From the NCBI RefSeq assembly GCF_003576645.1, contig NC_044918.1:22314452-22378451 (forward strand): 64,000 bases of DNA, given 5' to 3'. Below the pieces are notes generated by a model that searched no databases, had not been told where the DNA came from, and saw only the letters and a list, made by a program, of their open reading frames with translations. Positions within the stretch are counted from its first letter, which is position 1, and every line of letters begins with the position of its first letter. Position numbers and translations under genes: made by a program. Source of the DNA: Ipomoea triloba (Eukaryota > Streptophyta > Magnoliopsida > Solanales > Convolvulaceae). Of the stretch, positions 1-11,497 are shown in pieces.

Positions 1-324
1 CATGGTAACACCACGGACTAAGGGCTTGTTGTCAATTATTTCAAGTTTTGAGGCTTTAACATTGATGCAAATGAGAAAATAGTGCCTGTGACGAAACACT
101 GGAAAGAATATCTAAGTTCAAAAAAGGAAAATAAAAACAGTGTCATTAATGTCTTGAATGTGACTAGATAAACTGAGTGTTGTTGATAAACTCACCAGGT
201 CCGCATCATTTATGTCCAAATTTTGTAGGCGCTCAATTTCATATGTCATCCGTTCATAGAAGTTTTGTTTCTTTTTTTCCATCGGGAGACATTTCATCCA
301 TTCGTGGGTGGGATCTAGTTGTAA

Positions 325-583
325 CTAAGATAAAAAAAAAAACTATGAATATATAGTATATAAACTGTGAATATAGAGTATATAATATGTGAATCTTTAA
401 AATAGTTAACACAGTCCAGCAACTTGTACCCTGTAATGTGTGAATGTATAGGTTTCAAATTGTGAATTTAAAGTATAGAAACTGTGAATATACTAATATG
501 AATGTGTGAATCTGTAACCAAGCTAACACAGTTATACCAATATTTAAAAAGTATACTCGTTTACAAATTCAAAAAGGACTTAC
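325..583. repeat. Intron with TGTGAATATA-type repeats
   Basis: This intron of the Ulp1-type gene carries repeated TGTGAATATA/TGTGAATCT words, the reverse complement of the TATTCACA words in the other introns. No coding potential is seen. Confidence 0.55.
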
Positions 584-1057
584 GTAGGCAATTGTGCTGA
601 AAAACACCCTCTTCGGTTGCCCGGGTGCACGCTCTTTGTCAAGCATTGAGAGCCTCAATGCCCATACATCTAAGAAGATATTTTCAACTTGGCCAACACT
701 GAGCGAGATGAAGTGATCCCTAGTGATCTCAATGTCACGAAAGCTGAAAAGTAATTCACTACAAAAGGCACAAAAAAAAGAATTAAAATTAAAAAAAATA
801 GAAAATTTACCCAATTCACATTAATGTAAGTAATTAATAAATATTTAGATGGAACATACTCTTTAGGATGTTCCTCAGAAACTTCTACAAATGCATAGTT
901 CGAGAGGAGTTTATCTGGGACAGTGGCATTTCTGATTTTCATCCCATGTTCATTCCAGAATGGAGACCGTAGGTTTAGGGGGATGTTCTTGAACTTTCGT
1001 TGAGGCCTCTTTCTAGTAATGACATCCTCGACATTAGATTCACTCTCTGCTAATGCA

Positions 1058-1643
1058 CTGTGTTCACATAATAGAAGTATTTAATCAACAAAAAACAGAA
1101 GCTTATGTTTACCAAATATAGAGCCTTATATTCACACCTTGTTATCTCTATGTTCACAGTCTGTGAGGTCTATATTCACAATTTAGAATTTTGAGGTTTA
1201 GCCTAAAGGTGTTTAGTTTTAGGTGTCCCAATGCTTTCTTCACAACTTTAGATCCCTATGTTCACAAATTGTTACTGTAATCTGTTATATCTATATTCAC
1301 AATTTGTTAACTGATTCCCTTTGTTTTACAGATTCACAGCTTTAATGTTGTATATTCACAGTTTATATATTCCATATTCACAGTTCTTAAACACCATATT
1401 CACACATCTTAGGACTTCAGATTCACTATAAGTAGGTCACCTCTGTCACAGATTCACAGCTTTATAATTTTATATTCATATATTGCATACTAAACATTCA
1501 CATTTTTTATAGTCCACATTCATAACATTTTAGGGCTTCATTGCTAACTTTACAGCCATTCTATAGATTGACAAAAACATAGTACTAAGATCATTCTTTG
1601 TAGTCTAAGTTCTAGATTCTGCTAAGTAAAAGTATTCCATTAC
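1058..1643. repeat. Intron rich in TATTCACA-type degenerate repeats
   Basis: Between two inferred exons of the Ulp1-type gene, the words TATATTCACA, TCTATGTTCACA and AGATTCACAG recur every 20-40 bases. The repeats stop at the inferred exon borders, which supports the exon model. Confidence 0.6.
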
Positions 1644-2589
1644 CTATCAAATTCATCAACAGGGGAATCAGCCCTTTGAAAAGGAACTCTAGTCACACCA
1701 GGGGTTGAAAAAGTTGCATCTTTTGTGGCTTCCCCTGCAATTCTATCCACCAGGGCATCAATCCCCGGTTCCCCCGCAGCATCCTCTGTCTCTTGCTCTT
1801 TCTCCTTCTCTTTCTCCTTTTCTTGTTACTGCTCCTTGTCCTTATGTTGCTGCTGTGCTGGTGGTGGTGGTGGAGTCAGCCCCAAATCACTCCCTTGCTG
1901 CTGTGCTGGTTGTGGTGGTGGAGTCAGCCCTAAATCCCCCTCCTGTTGCTGTGCTGGTGGTGGTGATGGACTCAGCCCCAAATCAAAGGTCGGAGCATCT
2001 AATTGGCCCGATGGCTGTGTTGCTTGAGATAGCCCCAAGTCAAAAGAAGGGGCATTAGGGTCCATTTGTTTCCTTGTCTTTTCAAAGGCTTCGACAAGGG
2101 CATCCACAGCCGTAGTGAAGCTTTCACTACCAAAGAAGATGTCGTCCAGCTGGGAGGATGTTGGGGTTGAAGTGGCTTCTATGGTGCTGGCAACATTTAG
2201 CATGTTAGATAAGCCCGAAAATGTCTTCCTCATCACATTTACGGGTGCTCCTTGCTTTCCAATTTCCGCCATAGCCTCACCAAACTCTCCTACTGTCGAA
2301 GCCAGCTTTTGTAGGATCCCTGCCACCCTATCTACGCTTGATGATGGGATATTCAATGCAGCAACAGGAGGTTGATCATTCTGCCTGGAGGTGGCAGCAA
2401 CAATATCAGTAGGTTTTGATATTCTAGGGAGCACTGTCCCCCTTCCAAACGACCCTGCTTTGTTTTCTTCTTTAACCTTTTTTCTAGCAAGTTCAGCACT
2501 CCACCCAACAATGGTTGGGTATATTCTATTCACTCTCATCCCCTTGAACTGTACTCGGTCAAAGTACACAAGCTGCACAAGACAGGGAG

Positions 2590-3135
2590 TTAGAATTGAA
2601 GTTTATTCACAGTTTGAAAAGCCCATATTCACACATTCACAGATTCAGTACAGTATATTCACATATTCAATACACTATTACTATCTGTTATAGATTCACA
2701 CATTCATGTCTATATATTCACAACTTCTATACATTATATTCACAGTTTGAAAAGTTCATATTCACACATTTCAGTGATACTTGTTCACATATTTCAATAA
2801 TTACAGTAGTATCTGTTCTAGATTCACACATTCATGTCCATATATTCACAGCTTCAATACTATATATTCACAATCTGACAAGTATATATTCATAGATTTC
2901 AGTAATTATATTACTATCTGTTATAGATTCACACATCCATGTCTATATATTCACAACTTCTATACATTATATTCACAGTTTGAAAAGTTTATATTCACAC
3001 ATTTCAGTGATACTTGTTCACATATTTCAATAATTACAGTAGTATCTGTTCTAGATTCACACATTCATGTCCATATATTCACAGCTTCAATACTATATAT
3101 TCACAATCTGACAAGTATATATTCATAAAATAAAG
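2590..3135. repeat. TATTCACA minisatellite with a 233-bp tandem duplication, inside intron 1
   Basis: The intron is made of ATTCACA words with spacers of about 15-25 bases. A block starting at TAGATTCACACATTC (2691) is repeated from 2924 with few changes, giving a direct duplication of about 233 bp. Open frames across it are low-complexity products and not genes. Confidence 0.75.
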
Positions 3136-4109
3136 TGAACTTACTAGGATGAATGCAATCGGTCCAGTGAAGAATTGCTTGTCATTCTTCTTAAAAGATT
3201 GAATGGAGTCGACCATAGACTTGTGTGTATAGGCACACCAATTGTAGCTCTTGATCTGGTCAAGGTCTATCAAGGATTTTAAAATCCTAAAGTTGCAACA
3301 CCTATCTTGGTGGCCACACAGCATTGCCGATACTATAAACAGGACAAAGTCACGTTTAAACATATCTCCATGGTCTCCTCTTTTCAGAATCTGCCCTGGC
3401 ATTGAAGTTGTGATTGGGGATTTACCATTAATTCCCCATTGCTCCCTCCATAAGGCCACGAGGTTGGCATACGCTCCACTAGCACCATCTTCTGCCATAT
3501 GCTCAAATCTTGTGGCCTCCTCAACCACTTTGCTCCCTTGTGGGATCCCCAACGTTCTTTGAACATCATCCTCTTCTATAAGCAGCAATTCACCCCCTTC
3601 AAGCCGGATTGCAGAGCGATAAACATCAAACTGTCTAATCAAGTACTTCATTAGAGGGCCTTCACTCTTTGTTAGTTGGAGGTGTAATATCCCTCCAAAT
3701 CCGATCTCCTCCACAGCCCTTTTCTGTTCATCAGTCAGCTCTTGCACAAATTCAGCCACATTCTTCGGGCTCATCCTTGTATTCCACGTTTTTTGTTGTT
3801 TCTCTACAGCTTCATCCTCATCTGTGTGTGGATTTTTTCTTGTAGATTTTCTCTTTGCTGCTCTTTCAGCCCCACTACCTTCCCCTTGTTCCACTGCTTT
3901 CCTCTTTCCTGTTTTTTTTTTCAGCGGCAGATGGCCTGTCATTAAGCTGTTTTGTTCTTACTTCGGCTTGGATAGACGAGTCTGAACTTTCTGCCTCTGC
4001 AGCTTGAGAGCTAAGTATAGCTCTTGTCTTCCTTGCTTCTTTGTTCACACGGCTAGGATTTGCCATTGCTGCCAATTGTACCAATGAATAGTTTAGAAAT
4101 AAAAACAGA

Positions 4110-4870
4110 ACACCACAGGGCTATAGATTCACACATTGAAAACTATATATTCACATAAGATATACTACATATTCACAATCTAGAAACACCATAGGGCTAT
4201 ATGTTTATTAATTATATCAACACTGTTATGCATTCACACATTCAAAACTCTATATTCATAGTTAATATACTCTATATTCACAGTTAGAAAACAACACATT
4301 CACACATTTCAAGGGCAATATGTGTTGTAATTATATGTATCAATGTTATGCATTTAGACATTCACAGAAGCAGTACTCTATATTCACAGTTAGAAAACAA
4401 CACATTCACACATTTCAGTGATAATTGTTCAGTAATATAATTACTATCTCTTCTACATTCACACATTCGTAACACTAGATTCACATACCATATACTGTGT
4501 ATTCACATTTTGGAAACTCTAGATTCACACATTTAAGGGGCAATATGTTTAGTACAAACTCTAGATTCACACATTTAAGGGGCAATATGTTTAGTACTTA
4601 TATCAACACTGTTATGCTAAGGGGCAATATGTTTAGTACTTATATCAACACTGTTATGCATTCACACACTCAAATTAGTACTTATATCAACACTGTTATG
4701 CATTCACACACTCAAATCACTACATTCACAGAAGCAGTACTCTATATTCACAGTTTCAACACTCCACATTCGCACATTTCAAGGGCAATATGTTTTGTAA
4801 TTATATTTATCAATGTTATGCATTTAGACATTCACAGAAGCAGTAGTCTATTAACATTGTATGTTACATA
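4110..4870. repeat. TATTCACA-type degenerate repeat block upstream of the Ulp1-type gene
   Basis: The same ATTCACA(CA)TT words as in the introns continue 5' of the gene. Short local duplications are visible at 4545-4700, for example AAGGGGCAATATGTTTAGTA three times and CACTGTTATGCATTCACACA twice. Dense repeats near transposon ends often act as transposase-binding arrays; that role is inference here. Confidence 0.6.
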
Positions 4871-4990
4871 CAATAGAAATCTACTCCCAGAAACTCATTA
4901 AACTACTTAGAATCACAAAATATTGAATAAAACGTAAAATTTTTGAACTAAAATCCCATAATATAAAAATGTGAAGAAATACCTGTTTTC

Positions 4991-6187
4991 AAAATGCTTC
5001 AATGATAGTATGAAGACTGCTACTTAGTGTTGTTGCAAAAACTTCCGGCGAACGAGTGCTATAGTGAGCGTCGCCGATGCGATTATGTCGGGAAAACGGC
5101 GGCGAAATGCTCTTTGCGGAGGAAAAATGCTTCAATGATAGTATGAAGACTGCTACTTAGTGTTGTTGCAAAAACTTCCGGCGAACGAGTGCTATAGTGA
5201 GCGTCGCCGATGCGATTATGTCGGGAAAACGGCGGCGAAATGCTCTTTGCGGAGGAAAAATGCTTCAATGATAGTATGAAGACTGCTGCTTAGTGTTGTT
5301 GCAAAAACTTCCGGCGAACGAGTGCTATAGTGAGCGTCGCCGATGCGATTATGTCGGGAAAACGGCGGCGAAATGCTCTTTGCGGAGGAAAAATGCTTCA
5401 ATGATAGTATGAAGACTGCTGCTTAGTGTTGTTGCAAAAACTTCCGGCGAACGAGTGCTATAGTGAGCGTCGCCGATGCGATTATGTCGGGAAAACGGCG
5501 GCGAAATGCTCTTTGCGGAGGAAAAATGCTTCAATGATAGTATGAAGACTGCTGCTTAGTGTTGTTGCAAAAACTTCCGGCGAACGAGTGCTATAGTGAG
5601 CGTCGCCGATGCGATTATGTCGGGAAAACGGCGGCGAAATGCTCTTTGCGGAGGAAAAATGCTTCAATGATAGTATGAAGACTGCTGCTTAGTGTTGTTG
5701 CAAAAACTTCCGGCGAACGAGTGCTATAGTGAGCGTCGCCGATGCGATTATGTCGGGAAAACGGCGGCGAAATGCTCTTTGCGGAGGAAAAATGCTTCAA
5801 TGATAGTATGAAGACTGCTGCTTAGTGTTGTTGCAAAAACTTCCGGCGAACGAGTGCTATAGTGAGCGTCGCCGATGCGATTATGTCGGGAAAACGGCGG
5901 CGAAATGCTCTTTGCGGAGGAAAAATGCTTCAATGATAGTATGAAGACTGCTGCTTAGTGTTGTTGCAAAAACTTCCGGCGAACGAGTGCTATAGTGAGC
6001 GTCGCCGATGCGATTATGTCGGGAAAACGGCGGCGAAATGCTCTTTGCGGAGGAAAAATGCTTCAATGATAGTATGAAGACTGCTGCTTAGTGTTGTTGC
6101 AAAAACTTCCGGCGAACGAGTGCTATAGTGAGCGTCGCCGATGCGATTATGTCGGGAAAACGGCGGCGAAATGCTCTTTGCGGAGGA
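4991..6187. repeat. Nine-copy 133-bp tandem array
   Basis: GCTTCAATGATAGTATGAAG occurs at 4996 and then every 133 bases up to 6060, so 4991-6187 is nine whole units (1197 bp). Units are almost identical; the first two have GACTGCTACTTA where the rest have GACTGCTGCTTA. The unit is GC- and CpG-rich (CGGCGGCGAAATGC, GAGCGTCGCCGATGCG), unlike its surroundings. Each unit has a 61-codon minus-strand open frame, but 133 is not a multiple of three, so frames do not join across units and I do not call them genes. The near identity implies recent amplification. Confidence 0.95.
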
Positions 6188-6420
6188 AGGGAATCGTTGT
6201 TGAAATGGCGAAGAAACGCAGACGTAACTTGCTTGAGAAGACTTATTTGGCTTATATATTTAAAAAAAAAATTTTTGATTGGCTGGGGATAACGGTGCCA
6301 CTAACAGCACCGTTATACCCAGCAATTAAACGGCGTCGTTTAAGGACCCAGGTGCACCTTGCAAGGTGCACCTGGGTCCACGGCATAACAATTGTTATTC
6401 ACTTATACCATCCTAATAAT
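6188..6420. repeat. GC-rich segment with perfect palindrome, possible transposon end
   Basis: After the 133-bp array comes a unique stretch with a short hairpin (TAACGGTGC ... GCACCGTTA, 6291-6316) and then a 36-base perfect palindrome at 6344-6379, built on GGACCCAGGTGCACCTTGC and its complement. DNA to the right becomes AT-rich at once. This may be the right terminus of the element that carries the Ulp1-type gene; the other end is outside the window. Confidence 0.5.
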
Positions 6421-7113
6421 AGCTAAAAATGCTTAATCATAACCATTAACTTAATTATTAAATAATTAGCATATTAGTACAAAACATAGAATAAAGTTCA
6501 AAAATAAATATAATGTTAATAAAAATAATTTATTATAAGATCAATTTAAATTAAGTATAAAAATAATGCCTATCAATAACCATTCGGACGTACGGACTAC
6601 TCGGCCACTAAGGTATTTTGAAACAAGTTATTAATGGTCGGTACGAATTAATTGTATATTTATTTCGTAACCGCAAACATTATTGATAATATCTATAACC
6701 TTTTCAAACGTTATAATCCGATTATTAATTCAGATGGGTTGTGCCATAAATTCTTTGTTTTTAATCATCACCTATATATTCTTTGTTGTTTGGGCAGAAT
6801 TTAAGACACTTGAAAAATCATATTTTCACTCCAACGTTGTCTTCTCTCCCAAACACTCAGCCCATGCATTCCGTGAAATAGCTTGATGTTTAAGCCTGTT
6901 GTTTTAGTTCACCGAAGTTCTATAGTTTGAGTGCTCAAACTATAGTATCGTTGATCCATTTTATCCTGGGAGATCGACACTACAACTCTCCTAACACTCT
7001 CAGGAGGTAGCAAATCGGTTTTAAGGAAAGAGTGTTTCGCTTGACTTGGATCTTTCATTTCTTCTCCTTGTCTTTAGTACGTGGGATTATATTCTAAAAT
7101 TTAAATCCATTTG

Positions 7114-7155
<42 letters not shown>

Positions 7156-7200
7156 TTGCAAAATCGATTTATTCATCCCAACACACACGCACACATATCT
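6421..7200. other. AT-rich intergenic DNA with a (TA)n tract
   Basis: No gene is recognised. A (TA)18 microsatellite lies at 7115-7150. Short open frames here resemble nothing known. Confidence 0.5.
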
Positions 7201-7202
7201 AG

Positions 7203-8230
7203 TGCCTACTTAAGAAATATATGTATTTAAGCTTGAGTGTGTTCAAGCTGATAAGCTTAATGTATTATCCGAATGCTGAGAAAACATCAGCTACAATAAA
7301 ACAACTTAACTGAAGAAAGTAGACCAACAGAGTGTACTAGCAAAGTGAACCAATATATTAGACTTCTATCATCAGATGCCAACCAGCTGGATCCCCAAAT
7401 TATATAAGTCACTTCATGATCAAGGGAAACAATGTAGACCAGTTGAATATTTGAAGCAGTTAGATAAAGACATCTTGATTTCTCCCATCCATTGGATGAA
7501 GAAATGACACTGCTACACATTCCTTTTCAAAATCGCACAAACTCTGAGGAAAAGGACAATGAAAGTTACAGACAAAGACAAAAAGTACAATTGTAGCACG
7601 TTGGAGTCAGTGACAGAATTGGACATCTGTCACATTGGGAGCAACAAATTTATTCAAATTTCTGAAAAATTACTTGCTTACCCTCATCTCTATTACCTAT
7701 AAATAGAGGACTCCAGACTCATACAAAGTTGCCAATTTTTGTCCATTGCAAGTTTGTCTTAGCTGAATTGTTGTGCATTTTGAACTCAAGAGAGAGATAC
7801 CTAGAAGCTTTCAAAATTCATACTCTAGAGCAACTTTGAGAGCTTCATGAATCATCCAGATTCACAGTGCATCTCTGTCTTTCAAGACAAACCAAAATCA
7901 CATTTCCCAGTTTGTGGTTGAAGATCTGCGGCTCAAGGTGACTTTGTGGGTGACCCTTGGAGTGGAGATCAAGTGTTCAAGAACGGAGGACATATAAAAG
8001 TCATGGGAACACTATCTGTGATCAACAGTGTTTTGTGGATACACTGTGTGATCAGTTCACTTGTATAGTTATACTCCGTATTTGTTAACAATACTAATGA
8101 AAACCTACTTAGAGTTAAAGAAGAAGAATGGAGTAGACGATTGCTGAACCACTATAAAAATATTTACATTTTATGTTTTACATTTCAACTGATCCAATCA
8201 TATTACTCACGCTAACATGCCTTTAAGCTG
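7203..8230 (+). mobile_element. LTR-like sequence with core promoter, perhaps Copia/SIRE type
   Basis: A TATA box (CCTATAAATAGAGGACTCC, near 7700) lies in a region without coding potential. About 390 bp downstream is CACTTGTATAGTTATACTCC and then GCTGAACCACTATAAAAATA. The same order (TATAAATA, CACTTGTATAAGAGTGATAT, TTGAATCATTATAAAATC) is found at 20500-22080, so the two are probably diverged copies of one LTR family. No clear TG...CA borders or target duplication were found. Confidence 0.4.
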
Positions 8231-8307
8231 CTTTAAGCCTTCAAATCACGCTACAAAATTTTCAAGACTTACGCTGCCTATACTTGCTCTAAGTTGGTCA
8301 TAAGCTT

Positions 8308-8336
8308 TTTTTTTTTTTTTTTTTTTTTTTGAGTGC
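8308..8336 (-). mobile_element. Extremely truncated retroposon: poly(T) plus GAGTGC, with 12-bp target duplication
   Basis: GGTCATAAGCTT occurs at 8296-8307 and again at 8337-8348. Between them are 23 T and GAGTGC. A homopolymer tail with a few bases of body, bordered by a direct repeat, is what a severely 5'-truncated, minus-oriented target-primed insertion leaves. Confidence 0.6.
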
Positions 8337-8449
8337 GGTCATAAGCTTATTAATTTAATGCATATTTATTAGTTTAATAGTAGTATTTAATTTAATTGTT
8401 AGTAACTCTTATTATATAGGTTATAGTAATTAGATAAATTAATTTTCAA

Positions 8450-9300
8450 GAGTAAATTCTCATTTTTGTTCTGTGACTATTGTGATCTTATTAATTGCAA
8501 TCCACAACTTTCAAAACTGTTAATTTAGTACCTTAACTCAAATTTTATCAATTTTGATCATTCCAACTGCATTCCGACTGAATTGCCGTCGAAAAGTGGC
8601 CGAAAAATTTGAATGGATAAAAATTTTAAGACAATTTAGTCATTTGCTCCTTCTCTTTTCTTCTTCTATGTTTCTTTTCTTCTACGCGCCAGAAATTTTT
8701 TTCTGAAACTTGCTGAAGCTTAGACGTCATTCTCAATCACCAAATAATGAGTATCATAATTAAGCTTCGCAATTAGTGTTATACTTAATGCACTAACCTC
8801 AGTAATTAGCAGTACACAGTTACATAATAAATTGGAATTGAAATTTGAAAGAACGCTAATTACGAGTATAAAGAATCATATTGCAACACAAATTAAGAAA
8901 ACAAAAGAAAGAACCAGAGTAGTGCGCGTTGTTGCTCCAGAGAAATTTCCACGCCAGCGTTAGAAGTCGTCGTACCTGTGGGTCATTCTTACTATGTTAT
9001 GTCCAATTGAATGTTGAGCAACAGAGAAGAAATGGAGAAGAAGAAAAGAAACTGAGAAGAAAAAGTTTTTTCCGCCGCATAGAAGATAAGAAACGGAGAA
9101 AAAGAAAAGAGGAGAAAATGACTAAATTGCCCTCAAGATTTTATCCATTCAAACTTTTCGGCCACTTTTCGCGACAATTTGATCGGAGTGATTAAAATTA
9201 ATAAAAATTAAATAGTTAACGTACTAAATTAACAGTTTTAAAAGTCGTGGATTGCAATTAACAAGACCCAGTAGTCAAGGACTAAAATGACAATTTACTC
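8450..9300. mobile_element. Long-TIR MITE (Mutator-like), 851 bp
   Basis: The first ~190 bases (GAGTAAATTCTCATTTTTGT onward) pair with the reverse complement of the last ~190 (GAGTAAATTGTCATTTTAGT). Shared inner words include AATTGCAATCCAC, AAAAGTGGCCGAAAA and TTTGAATGGATAAA. The centre has no credible gene; an 88-codon frame in it is Arg/Lys-rich and not conserved-looking. The flanks are too AT-rich to show a certain target duplication. Confidence 0.75.
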
Positions 9301-9674
9301 TAATTTAATATTAATTAGTTTAGCAGTGCTATTTATTTCAATTATTAATTAGTGACTTTTATTATGTGGGTTTTGAAAATTGAGATGACATGCCAACACA
9401 TAACATCCATTTTTTTTTTCTTTTAAATGTATATATTCTCATTATTTATTTATTTGTTATGTATATTTTCTGTAAAAAAAATTAATTTATCCACTCTTTA
9501 TTGAAAATTAATTTATCCACTCTAATTTTTAAAAGAACAAAAATAAAATAGATTACTACGGAGTAAAAAAAAAACAATGACATATGATGATAACAAATGA
9601 ATTAGTGTAACTCAAAGATATCATTAATCAATAATATAATATATATTATTAAATATAAAAATTAAATCATATAG

Positions 9675-9706
<32 letters not shown>

Positions 9707-9948
9707 TTTTTTTTTCTTAACTTTATTAAGCTTTTATTATTTAAAATAATTTAATTTAACGTTTATTATTTTTGTAGTGATATTTAATTCAATTTTCAAT
9801 GAGTTTTATTGTTTAGGTTATAATACAAAAAGTAATTTAATACTTATTAGTTTATTAGTGATATTTAATTCAATTATTAGCAAGTATATTATGTAGGTTA
9901 TCAAAATTAAGAGTTAGATTTTAAATGTTCACAATTTCTTTTTTATAC
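9301..9948. repeat. AT-rich DNA with degenerate repeats and (ATA)n
   Basis: A loose unit of about 60 bases (TTAGTTTANTAGTGATATTTAA) recurs near 8365, 9300, 9765 and 9845. The 851-bp MITE interrupts this series. An (ATA)n tract lies near 9675-9705. No gene. Confidence 0.45.
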
Positions 9949-10447
9949 AGTTAATTCTTGGAATGGTCAATTGATTATTGACTTTTATTAATTTTTATTC
10001 TTAACTTTCAATTTGATTATAATCGGTCCCTTGAATATTGATTTTGTTACAAAAATGGATCTATGGTTAAATATTCATTTAATATGCGTTAAATTGAAGG
10101 GTATGGTAAAAATATAAAAATTAACTAGTAAAGTCACCTCTACGGATTTGCATATTTAAGCGTGTGGAAATAAATGATATAATCGCTTCAAATTTGGGAC
10201 TTGTCCAAATTGACATATGCATCAACATGTTTTTTCACACTCCCAGGCTAGTAATGGCGAATGCTATGAAGTTTGTGAACCCAATTTTTTCAATTCAGTA
10301 ACAAGCTAATGTTTAGATTCTTATCCTTAAATTTAACGCTTACTAAATGAATATTTAATAGGATGATCAAATTTGGAACAAAATCAATTGTTAATGGACC
10401 ATTTATCGTAAATGTCAATACTCAAGAGAGCATTCTTGGAATTAACT
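9949..10447. mobile_element. Diverged long-TIR MITE, about 500 bp
   Basis: The left end (AGTTAATTCTTGGAATGGTC) and the reverse complement of the right end (AGTTAATTCCAAGAATGCTC) match. The pairing continues inward through TTGATTTTGTTNCAAA and TTAAATATTCATTTA to GCGTTAAATTNAAGG. Arms are about 150 bp and moderately diverged. Confidence 0.6.
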
Positions 10448-11240
10448 TTTTTTTTTTTTTAATATCATGAATTATTATTTATTTTGTCTTTTTATTTTTT
10501 TAAAAAATTATTAACTCTAATCTTTCAAAGAACAAACAAAAAATTATAAAAATAATGATAACCAATTAATGGCATAGTAATGAAATTATAACAACCTTTT
10601 CATTTATAATACTATATTTGGATTTTGTCCTTTCGTGAAACGGATCCACTACGTGAAACTAAATGCAGTAGCCCAAACTAACCTTGAGAGACCCAACTTC
10701 ACTCCAATCTAATAATCAAATCATCTCATATTTATTGGTTTTCTATAAATCCATGAATTCTTATCAAAAAACGTACCTATCTTTTGTGCCAGTTATAACT
10801 AAGCTTTCTAGCTAATTAATAATTTAATAAAATTTAAAATGGTTGTGTAGTTCTAACTGATTAGTTAAAAAGGAATGGACCCAACTTAAAACTAATAGTG
10901 TATATGGAGCGGTTGAAATGAAAGTAACGTAACTCTCTTGAGTAAAAAGTGAGATCTAATCGCATTCGTTCTTCAAGATTTCTCAATGACTAAGACTTTT
11001 AGTAAAAATAACATTGAAGTTAATTTTATAATTATTGTAAATTTTCACATTTAAAATATTTATAAAATTGACTCGACTTCCTTTTCCTTTATTTTTTTTA
11101 ACCCCCATGGCCCCATCAACCATTGATATGCCCAGATGGATTCATCATTTATAATTTACTTTAGAATAATTAATAATCAAAATATATTTTCGTATAATTT
11201 ATTGTTATAAAAAAGAATAAAATATTTATACAAAAATTGG
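10448..11240. other. AT-rich intergenic DNA, nothing recognised
   Basis: Homopolymer-rich, AT-rich sequence without a supported gene, RNA or clear repeat border. Confidence 0.4.
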
Positions 11241-11390
11241 TTGCAATGTAGTATCTGTTCATACAAGACATACTTTCTCAAGAAAGTTGAAAATGCCCTC
11301 ATACCAAGGTTTAAACCTGAGACCTCTAATTTGAGAAGTCACAGCTATATATGTCGCTCAACCGCAAGGCCTTTGGCTCATAAAGAATTA
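11241..11390 (-). mobile_element. tRNA-derived SINE copy (family 1), degraded
   Basis: On the minus strand it starts near ATGAGCCAAAGGCCTTGCGG, has a B-box-like GGTTTAAACCTTGG, and ends in GAACAGATACTACATTG. The same 3' word is found in other copies of this family at 16487, 17291 and 45090. Diverged. Confidence 0.45.
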
Positions 11391-11497
11391 TCTAATTTCA
11401 TTATACTTGTGACAAAATGTAGAATCATCTACCCTATACGCCCTCACACCTTGAATTGAGAGAATTGTAGAGGGGTACGTAAATCATGATGACTTAA

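Larger units (their letters stand above)
1..4066 (-). pseudogene. Broken transposon gene with Ulp1-type (C48) peptidase domain; 3' end lies off the left edge
   Basis: Exons inferred from GT/AG sites and phase: 4066-3145, 2572-1644, 1057-860, 758-584, 324-196, 111-1. Exon 1 encodes a basic/acidic N-terminus, then a conserved block (around GFGGILHLQLTKSEGPLMKY) typical of plant transposon-encoded Ulp1 proteins. Exon 2 continues LVYFDRVQFKG and then repeats of DLGL with PPPPAQQQ. Exon 3 has a basic segment with RSPFW. Exon 4 has VWALRLSMLDKERAPGQPKR followed by VFFSTIAY. Exon 6 reads FFPVFRHRHYFLICIN then LEIIDNK, matching the catalytic His and Asp regions of C48 peptidases; the Gln and Cys regions would lie beyond base 1. 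Two defects are visible: the reading frame changes at a 10-base homopolymer (3912-3921), and an ochre stop at 1826-1828 interrupts an otherwise open exon 2. Ulp1-like genes carried by Mutator-type elements (KAONASHI type) are known in plants, so this is probably a transposon passenger or ORF2, not a host SUMO protease. Splice sites are inferred; the homopolymer shift could be a sequencing error. Confidence 0.7.

Noticed and set aside
5083..6066. Seven identical 61-residue minus-strand open frames
   Set aside because: They are one frame repeated by the tandem array, out of phase between units, with no leader, family match or single-copy relative.
4991..6187. CRISPR-like array
   Set aside because: The whole 133-bp unit repeats, without unique spacers, and the window is eukaryotic.
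7203..8230. Endogenous pararetrovirus promoter region
   Set aside because: A TATA box and leader-like sequence alone do not show this; no viral coding domain is adjacent, and the words recur in an LTR-like context at 20.3-22.1 kb.
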